Positions 57,201 to 64,000 of a stretch of DNA of 64,000 bases are shown piece by piece. This stretch comes from Choristoneura fumiferana (Eukaryota > Arthropoda > Insecta > Lepidoptera > Tortricidae): assembly GCF_025370935.1 (NCBI RefSeq), contig NC_133497.1:9860609-9924608 (forward strand). The letters are read 5' to 3'. Each line of letters opens with the position of its first letter. Position 1 is the stretch's first letter. The notes under the pieces were generated by a model that was not told the DNA's origin, made no database searches, and was given only the letters and a program-made list of their open reading frames with translations. The position numbers and the translations under genes are program-made.

Positions 57201-57496
57201 CTCATCTCCAAACTCACACAGGTGAGAAACCGTTTTCATGTGACGTTTGTAAGTCGCAGTTCACGCAAAAAAGTAGTTTGGTTGCGCATAGACGAATTCA
57301 CTCGGGCGAGAAACCGTATCCTTGTAACAGTTTTAAGTTGAAGTTTTCGCGAAGATGTATTTTGTCTGCGTATAAACTTACTCACTCAGACGAGAAACAG
57401 TTTTCTTCTGACGGTTTTAAGTTAAAGTTTAAACGCAGAAGTATGTTATCTGCGTCTAAACAAATTCATACGAGCGATAAACTTTTGTTTTTGTGA
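51240..57496 (+). CDS. C2H2 zinc-finger protein 2 (about 14 intact fingers), four exons
   Basis: Exons: 51240-51465, 54167-54499, 55221-57496 (three coding exons seen; no fourth is needed). All introns are in phase 1, giving 944 residues. Exon 1 shares PVKEEPEWGECGVSEAA and AEGLYADHEIKDEI with zinc-finger gene 1, near-identical in DNA. Exons 2 and 3 both carry the CT(N/H)T ... VRLER module, so it was duplicated inside the gene. The array runs from about residue 246 to the end. Good fingers follow C-x2-C-x12-H-x3-H, several with TGEKPF linkers. At least six are damaged: a lost first Cys (FSGDVC), lost His, CDIY, and the last two, where Cys residues are missing. A two-finger block of 168 bp is tandemly repeated (56711-56878, 56879-57046). 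Likely a nuclear DNA-binding protein of unknown target. Confidence 0.85.
51580..51970 (+). mobile_element. two retroposon 3' ends with (CTTT)n tails in zinc-finger gene 2 intron 1
   Basis: 51600-51790 and 51795-51970 each carry AAA(A/G)TCAGCGCTG, CAGCATT and a TTTCTTTCTTTC tail, as at 35460-35660. Confidence 0.6.
51971..53015. other. intron DNA of zinc-finger gene 2
   Basis: 52660-52770 is a diverged member of the GCAAACGAGCAGG retroposon family. The rest is AT-rich without supported features. Confidence 0.4.
53016..53620 (+). mobile_element. Helitron-like element, copy 2
   Basis: Its body matches 15814-16362 and ends ACCCGAGCGAAGCCGGGT, then TATCATCTAG|T. A short inner inverted pair (ACGGTACGATTCGTCG and its inverse) is present here and decayed in copy 1. 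Confidence 0.65.
53632..53930 (+). repeat. ~300-bp direct repeat, copy 2
   Basis: Almost identical to 49570-49868; begins 12 bp after the Helitron-like end. Confidence 0.85.
54573..54702 (-). mobile_element. tRNA-derived SINE (family B), copy 3
   Basis: The minus strand runs from CTGTCCAGTGGTGGTGTAGC through GGGTTCGATTCCGAGCGCT to TTTGTATTTTCGATATA. It lies in zinc-finger gene 2 intron 2. Confidence 0.8.
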
Positions 57497-57692
57497 CGTT
57501 GACTAGTTATAAACGAATTCACACAGACGAGAAACCTTTTTCTTGCGACGTTTGTTAATTGCAGTTTACACGATGAAGTAATTTGGCTGAACAGACGAAT
57601 TTAGATGGTGGAGAAATTCTTTTACATACAGCCTTTGTCTACAACAAACAGTATGCGCCAGATCTCGTTCATTTGGGGCAGATAAGGCGTAA
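57497..57692 (+). pseudogene. decayed finger tail of zinc-finger gene 2
   Basis: After the stop, another frame still reads YKRIHTDEKPFSCDVC, followed by a stop, LQFTR and another stop. The finger array once continued and was cut off by a frameshift and nonsense changes. The MITE at 57693 follows. Confidence 0.8.
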
Positions 57693-58059
57693 GGCAGTTG
57701 TCTCACCGCCGGCGAGGAAACGATTGGCTATCGACTATTTTCTCGCTCAAGAAACGAACAAAAGATATAAGATCCTGTGTGAGTAAAAGAGACATATATA
57801 TTAATAGTTGATCGCTGCCGGCGAGAACTCGCTCTTACATCTTTTGTCGCAGCGACAAGAGCTATAAAACTCGCTGAGCAATAAAACTAGCTCAGCGATA
57901 CTCGCTCAGCGCTGTTAGCTTGGCGGCCGCCCGGCTCGAGCGAGTGGAGCGAGTAATCGCCCGTCGTGCTCGAACACTCGCTTTTCGCTGCTCGCCCACA
58001 CGTTTCTAGTTACTCGCTCTGCTCGCTTCTCGCTCATCGTCGGCGGTGGGACAAGTGCC
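57693..58059. mobile_element. PIF/Harbinger-like MITE, copy 2
   Basis: Same ends and TAA flanks as 24226-24605, with internal deletions. Confidence 0.75.
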
Positions 58060-58959
58060 TAAGACACACAAGAGACGTGGACAGGGGGCGCATCGCAGTC
58101 GCGTTTCCCCTTGAAACAGTTTTCACACATGTCTAGAAACATCGCGACCCAAAGCAGCCAAGATATGAGGAGACGAGACCCTCGCCCCTTGTCCGCTCCG
58201 TCCGCGCCGCGCCCCCGTCCCACGTTTCTTCTGTACTGTATGGCTCGCGCTCTAAGAAGACTAATCTTTTATCCGACGCCTCGCAACTACATACGAAACT
58301 TAGACTATAGTTACACCCTTCATAACTAACTCCATTTAATTTTGTTCTATTCTAACATGATTCAAATGACACATGATGTTTATGTAACTTTGTGAGGCGG
58401 TAACATTTTTTTATTTTTTCCAACTGAGATATAATGCTTTAAAAAATGAAATCACATTTAAAACTGCTGATTGTTCAAATATTTGACCTCAATTCGCTAA
58501 CAAATTGTTAAGTTATTGCGCAGGCTCTGTGTTCTATTAAATTACTTTCTTTAATGTACGCCTGTACAATGTTGTTTCAATGAGGGTTATCGGTAAAAAT
58601 AAAAGCGGTAAAATAAACGAACTTATTATTAATTTGCAAGATGGTTGTCAGAGTCGGAAAGTGACACTCCAAGTGTTGAATAAATTATATATTAAAATTC
58701 AAATAAGACTAATTTCTATAGCGTAACGTTACGCCATTAAACCAACAAATAATGCTATTCCCACTTTTAGCACTAGGTACATGCAAAAGTATTGATAGTT
58801 TGCGTAATAGAAGGTCAAATTGTAACACACATTTCTCGTTATTTCGAATACAAATGATCCTTTTTGGTATCCTGCCGTGTCACCAAGTAACATAGTTTTA
58901 GTTTTAGGTGGTACTTATGGAGCCAAAATAACCCTTTCTTTCTTTCTTAAATGCATTTA
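58060..58959. other. 3' flank of zinc-finger gene 2
   Basis: 58070-58260 is GC-richer but has no supported frame. An AATAAA-like word lies near 58680. Nothing else is recognised. Confidence 0.3.
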
Positions 58960-59160
58960 TATTTATTGAAATGTTTTGCTCTATTTGTCGATCCTTTTTT
59001 TTTATTGCTCTTCTCTACCACTCAAAGGTTGACGGGCAGAGATCCCTTCAGGGATAAGTGCGCCTTTGTACTTAACACTACTTTTTTTCTGTAACGTTTT
59101 TGTTCTTCCTTTTTGTACAATAAAGAGTGTAAACAAATAAACAAAAAAAAAACCTTCATG
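58960..59160 (+). mobile_element. non-LTR retrotransposon 3' end
   Basis: GGTTGACGGGCAGAGATCCC, TTCAGGGATAAGTGCGCCTT, then TGTACAATAAAGAGTG and an A-run: a common lepidopteran 3' end. Confidence 0.7.
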
Positions 59161-59486
59161 TACATTTATTAGGGGTATTTATTATGTTTTTATTATAGAA
59201 GTTAACACAATTTAAAATAGATTCGTTGTTTCATTTAAAAATGTTTGAAATGGTAAAATAAATGGAGTATAGTTACCGTCAGTTTGGCATCTGTCATTTG
59301 AATCATGTTAGAAAACATAGAATATAGTCTTGAGTCACACGATTAAAACTGAAGTCTTATAAACGAAGGCCTATAAAGCGAAGTCCTTACTTACAGGATG
59401 TAAAGAACTAGGTTTTTCGGCACGGAAGTCGGGGGTGGTTTTATAAGTTAGATAGTACCTATTTCTACCAACGAGATATTTTATGC

Positions 59487-59912
59487 AATGAGGGCTAACC
59501 GTTTTTGCGTTCACCAGTTGGCGCCACTGTAGACAAAGGTCCTGCCTAAAGTATAATGGTTAGTTTGTTATTACAGGCTTGAAAACTAAATTTACATTTA
59601 AATCATATTTAATACCTTAAAACTGTACCATAAAAATATCGAGCATGCCACAATGTTGCGTGGTCCTTTTGTGCGGAAAAAAGGGAGGACAAAGGTTTCC
59701 GAAAGACAAAACTGTCTCAAAACACAATCATTAATTGCCCCGGAACGCATATTTGCCATAATTAATTTCAGGTATTGCAAAATATTCACAAAATTATTCT
59801 AATTACAAATAAACCCGCGTAGCTCACCCAAAAACAGTGACATTTGACATTTCGGAGACTTCTTGCTACACTAGCGCCTCTAGCGGCGAATTCATACACG
59901 ATAGTCCTCATT
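59487..59912. mobile_element. THAP-carrying short element, copy 3 (inverted)
   Basis: Bounded by AATGAGGGCTA and TAGTCCTCATT. The + strand reads MPQCCVVLLCGKKGGQRFPK then DKTVSKH, closer to a THAP start (C-x4-C, RFPKD) than the other copies. It is otherwise more diverged. Confidence 0.75.
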
Positions 59913-59981
59913 GATAAATAACACCACTGTGTGCATAAATCTGACACCTCGAATGGGGAGGAGAAGTCATCATTCTAAAAT

Positions 59982-60236
59982 GAAGGGTCCACGGAAAGAA
60001 CATGCCTAGTCACCTTTTTTAAAATTAAGATTTTAATCTCAAAATGTAGGCTCACAAAGTACCTACTATGACTTAACATTGAATTAAATAATCTGAAAAC
60101 AATAAAAAATCTATTTTTTGATCTTATAAATAAATGGTAACCATAGTAATTGTTCGTGATGACTTAACTTTCAAACCGCTAATAACTCAAAAAGTTGCTT
60201 AGGTGACTAGACACGTTCTATCCGTGGACCCTTCAA
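59982..60236. mobile_element. MITE with 34-bp inverted ends (GAAGGGTCCACGG)
   Basis: GAAGGGTCCACGGAAAGAAC and GCCTAGTCACCT are mirrored at the right with few changes. AAAT flanks both ends. Confidence 0.8.
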
Positions 60237-60239
60237 ATG

Positions 60240-61140
60240 TACTATCTCAAATGAAATACAATAATTAATTTTAAGATTATTCATTTAATTGTTTTTTTTT
60301 TATATATTTATAATATCACGCAGACTTTTATACCTTATAACTACAGCTTTAATTAGTCTTTCTTATGTTAAAATATGAACTTATGTTATGTTATGTATGA
60401 CTGTTATATATATTTTACTGTTGATACATACTTAGATTGTTATTGAGGTTTATATCTTTTTAAACGAGCAATTGTTGTAAAATTTATATTGTATATCTCA
60501 GAAACGGCTAACAATTTTATTTATCTGTGGAAACGTGCTTTCGAGTTATAAAGGGCTCTACCCATTACACCGTGTCGTACAGTCACCTGCATTAATATCT
60601 GCCACCTAACAAGTACAAGTTACAAATGTAGAATCAGAAATCAAGTAGAATTGCTGGCTTACCAAAACATGCGAATACATTGTTTAAGTAGGTAGGTATT
60701 TGTAAGTGAGACGGGTTTTTTTAACTTAATCATTGTTGTAAGTACCTGTAATATTGATATGTTTATTTATTTATTTGGATAATGTTTTTATTGTATCTTA
60801 TTTGACGATGTTTTTGTGAACTCTTTATACCAACTCGTATACTGACACAGGTATCTGAAATGTAAGTAATGTGTGTGTGATTTTCTATGGAGGGGAGCTT
60901 TGCTATCTGCACAGTTTTAAACTTTTGCAGGTGGCAACGGCTTCATATTTTTACCTAACTGCCCGAAGGGGGGTAGGGGGCATCCATTAATTTCGTGAGG
61001 CAATTTTGACGATTTTTCGACCCCTCCCACACTTTGGACAGATGTGAGATTTTACTTACTCAACCCCCCTCCAAATCTCGCGTGAGATTTTTCAAAACAT
61101 ACTTATATTTTTAGTGTAAATTTTAGCGCAGAAACGTTTT
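60240..61140. other. AT-rich DNA
   Basis: A mariner-MITE end fragment lies at about 60589-60615. No gene is seen. A fold-back word (CTTATTATCAAAATAATATT and its inverse) lies just beyond at 61170-61200. Confidence 0.35.
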
Positions 61141-61207
61141 TAAAAGCTTTTATTTAACTTACAGTGTATCTTATTATCAAAATAATATTTTGATAATAAG
61201 TAGGTAA

Positions 61208-61416
61208 ACTCCAATTCAATAGAATCTGACAATCCTGTAGACACTTCCAGCCTACTAATATAAACACCGGGCTGCCTAAGGCTTTGTGATGTGACTATTA
61301 TTCTTTTTTGATTCCTTTTAGATGATAATTGCAACAACAGGGACATATATAATCAAGTGTGCCCACGATAGGGTGTCTTAAATATGTAGAAAATTGACAG
61401 ATTCTATTGAATTGTA
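61208..61416. mobile_element. MITE with TTCAATAGAATCTG inverted ends, copy 2
   Basis: Inverted copy of 12919-13117, including the inner words CACCGGGCTGCCTAAGGC and GCAACAACAGGGACATATAT. Confidence 0.8.
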
Positions 61417-61439
61417 CTTTACATATTATGTACTTTTGC

Positions 61440-61680
61440 GGGTCAAATCTTGTAAATTAAATTTGACCCACTTCTAGTAGTCGGATTGTCTTGAAATTTG
61501 GCATACTTATGTAAATGGCGTGACAGTACAATGATCTCACAGTGACAGTCTGATAGTCCGGCCAGGATCGTCTCCGCAGGAGGGTTAATGGCATCGACTT
61601 GAAATTTGGTATGCAAATGAAGTTTGGGTGACATTGTAAGTACAGTCAGCAAAACAAGCTTGTATTAAAATGTTTTTTTT
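61440..61680 (+). repeat. dispersed repeat family (GGCATCGACTTGAAAT)
   Basis: Same family as 7130-7560, shorter. Confidence 0.65.
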
Positions 61681-62008
61681 ATTATAACTTATTTTATTTT
61701 ATTTAATCTAGTTTTTTCACAATTATACCTACACTGTTTCTTACGTAAAAAAAACCTGATATTTGCCAAGACCACTCTCTCCCCCTTATGTTTTTCCAGC
61801 ATATGAAGGTACCTATAGGTATATTATAATATATTTTCAACCGATTGTGAAGTACTCAGAATTTGACCTCTTTATACCTAGTGCCATCCACGAAGACGCG
61901 TGATTTTGCCAAAATTAGCCATTAATGACATTGTAATAAGAACCACGGCACGCGTCATCGTGAATAACTACCTATATTTTGATTAGTCACCATTGACTGA
62001 TTCTCTAA

Positions 62009-62351
62009 ATATCGCACCTCGAGAATGAGACTGTCAAAGGACTATCATTAAAAAAAAAATTCATCTCTCAAAATGACACTGAAAGAATTTTAACGCATAT
62101 TTAACCTTTTCGACGCCAACGACTCATATACGCACCGCAGGTTCCACGCCAACGACCTATATGTATAACGTTCATTACTTCAATGCAAAAGCAACCATCG
62201 TTAAATTGTGTTAAGGTTCAATTTCAAACATTGCAATGTAGAAGCCTGGCGTATGGGTGATGTCTTTTGTATTTGACGTGGCGGCGAAAAGGTTAATTTT
62301 GCAAGCTGACAAATTTTGTTTAGTGACAGTCTCATTCTCAAGGTGCGATAT
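62009..62351. mobile_element. terminal-inverted-repeat element containing a TTAA MITE
   Basis: ATATCGCACCTCGAGAATGA and GACTGTCA at the left are mirrored at the right (TGACAGTCTCATTCTCAAGG ... GCGATAT). A second element sits inside. Confidence 0.8.
62105..62292. mobile_element. piggyBac-like MITE (TTAA target)
   Basis: Ends CCTTTTCGACGCC and GGCGGCGAAAAGG are flanked on both sides by TTAA (62101-62104, 62293-62296), the target of piggyBac-type elements. Confidence 0.8.
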
Positions 62352-62744
62352 TACATCTGGTTGATTTTGGTTTACAAAAATTTGTTTTTTAATTAAAATG
62401 ATTAAATTAGCAGTAAAATCAGAACTGATATGTTATTCCGGTAACAAATGATTCTAAACAAACCAAAACTACCCAAAAGTTGTTATAGTAATCTATTCCT
62501 TTTAGAAAATTGTGTTCATTGTTAAGATTACTTACTGGTTTAATAAAATTGCTGTTATAAATTTATAATCATAAGTTGCTAACTTTTCATTACACCCTCC
62601 GAATTTTTTTTTCTTCTTTTTTTTATTTTTCGCATAAAACGTAGTGATTACTTGCTCAGTGTTCTGGACCGTAGATTAAGTCATTAATGAGTTCGCTCCG
62701 ATCGCGGTGGAAAATGACAATAAAATAGTAAAACACGTTTTATT

Positions 62745-62861
62745 TCATTTAATCCATATATTATTAACGTTGTTCATAGCCCTCTGCCGCCGGCGATGCG
62801 AGTTGCTCTTGTGAATGTGCATGAGAGTGACGGACTTGAACATGGCGGGGCATTCGTCACA
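62745..62861 (-). CDS. terminal exon of a third C2H2 zinc-finger gene (partial)
   Basis: After a good acceptor (pyrimidine run then GCAG, 62862-62865) the minus strand reads CDECPAMFKSVTLMHIHKSN, then SHRRRQRAMNNVNNIWIK and TGA at 62745. This is one C2H2 finger (C-x2-C-x12-H-x4-H) and a basic tail. AATAAA follows the stop within a few bases. Earlier exons must lie to the right of 62865; none was recognised before the window ends. The finger differs from those of the other two genes, so it is not their close copy. Confidence 0.7.
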   Translation of the reverse strand, partial: CDECPAMFKSVTLMHIHKSNSHRRRQRAMNNVNNIWIK

Positions 62862-62865
62862 CTGC

Positions 62866-64000
62866 AAAAAAAAAAATCTAAATTAACTTAGACCCGAACC
62901 TGTGGTAGCATGGTAAACGGTTGTGTTGCTCTGAAGATGAACTCTGATTGAGTTCGAAACGTTAATATAGTGTGGAGGTGGTGGTGATAGATAGTGTGGC
63001 TTGTTGACATGGTAATGTCTCCTGAGTTACTTATTAAAAGTATGATTTTAAGGGGTACAAGGAAGATTATGTTTATGAAATCACAAGAGTAATTGGTTCA
63101 TCCACCATTACCTCTCATATTTCGTTTTCTAGATTTTTTTACCATACAAGAGCAAAAACTACTAGACACTGGCAAAAATGTCCTCCAATGGACAGAGCCA
63201 TATTTTTTTAAAGAAACAACAACAAGGGGTACAAATCCACTAAAAGTTTATGAGTTGTGACAGTTTTAGGGCAATTCCTTCATGGCTCATCTCCTAAGCA
63301 TGCTAATGGTAAACATTGCTAACGTTATTGTAACAAAGGGTATCACTCACGTCTCCTGAGCTACGGGACAATAACATGCGCTTAAAAGTGGATTTACCCT
63401 ATTACAGTATAGACACAATATATAATAGTACTAACGTACAGAATGGCCACGCTCCGCCCCGCACCGGTTCGAGTTACCCCACCCCTCAAGCGCAGATTGC
63501 AGGAAAACCGCAGGAAAGCAGTCGGGTGCGCGACGCGATGTATTTCGGAAGCAATCATTTTGCGAAGTGGTAACGGTACCCCTACCTACTTCCTTTTTCT
63601 AAATAAATAATGATTTCTGAAATTATCGCGATTAATACATGAAATAACTACCTACCGAATAATTCGTTTAAGTTTGTAGTCGTATATTTATTGTAAATGA
63701 AAAATAATAATGCTTAAATACACAGACAGACACATTTAAAGTAGGTTTAAACAAATAGGTAAGATTTACGATTACATTTATTTGCACTATCTAAGCCATA
63801 CCTACATATAAGTACCTTTAAATGTCATTGGTAGCACTTAGAAGGGTTTTGCGATAGTCAGCCCTGTGTATCTTACGCACACATTGACGCGTGTACAGAC
63901 GTCGTCGTGCCTATGTAGATTCAAGAACGCGTATTTTATACGGCGAGGCCGCCGTGTGGTATAGAGGCGTCCATTGCGGGGAATAATAATAATAACATGA
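62866..64000. other. intron or intergenic DNA at the window end
   Basis: 63080-63225 is the inverted copy of the repeat at 42165-42310. 62930-63000 holds a retroposon word (GAGTTCGAAACGTTA). No exon could be supported. Confidence 0.35.

Noticed and set aside
55256..57496. Zinc-finger gene 2 as a single-exon gene starting near 55256
   Set aside because: There is no ATG there (the triplet is TTG). A clean acceptor at 55219-55220 and matching phase join it to upstream exons.
58111..58329. Small Arg/Pro-rich frame downstream of zinc-finger gene 2
   Set aside because: No homology, no splice or start context, and it follows a MITE directly.

Overview
The window is nuclear DNA from an arthropod and almost certainly from a moth or butterfly. 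Genes have introns with GT-AG junctions, coding exons are GC-rich in AT-rich surroundings, and the repeats are families I recognise from Lepidoptera: tRNA-derived SINEs, RTE and CR1/Jockey-like retrotransposon 3' ends with (ATG)n or pentamer tails, Helitron ends of the type (C)TAG|T, and many MITEs. The species cannot be read from the sequence. Two runs of N (14548-14647 and 14963-15154) show a draft scaffold.

Layout. 1-4660: a BEL/Pao retrotransposon remnant, then a satellite with a trimeric higher-order unit of about 512 bp. 4660-14550: mostly mobile elements, holding the first two coding exons (6790-6877, 13591-13691) of a secreted CLIP-domain protein on the + strand. 15180-29043 (minus): the first seven coding exons of PRPF3, a U4/U6 snRNP splicing factor; its C-terminal part is not in the window. 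29742-40490 (plus): the complete 13-exon PRPF4 gene (539 codons), whose product is the direct partner of PRPF3. The two start codons face away from each other across about 0.7 kb, so the pair probably shares a promoter region. 42456-46450 and 51240-57496 (plus): two paralogous C2H2 zinc-finger genes with shared N-terminal modules not known to me. 62745-62861 (minus): the last exon of a third zinc-finger gene.

The most unusual signal is in PRPF3. Its coding exon 5 is present as 18 tandem copies (18640-21081, unit 135-137 bp). The differences at one three-codon block are all synonymous. PRPF4 carries a degenerate second copy of its exon 6 and a 12-copy minisatellite that begins at the splice donor of exon 10. 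PRPF3 intron 3 begins with another degenerate short repeat. The two partner genes therefore share a tendency to tandem duplication at exon/intron borders.

The rest is accessory DNA: nested hAT elements with perfect 8-bp target duplications, a Helitron whose empty site is also in the window, a TTAA-flanked MITE nested in another element, a roughly 425-bp element present three times that carries a THAP-like start, and a MITE copy carrying a 90-bp GC-rich insert that looks like captured coding DNA. All product names rest on reading the translations against protein families I know; no search was run.
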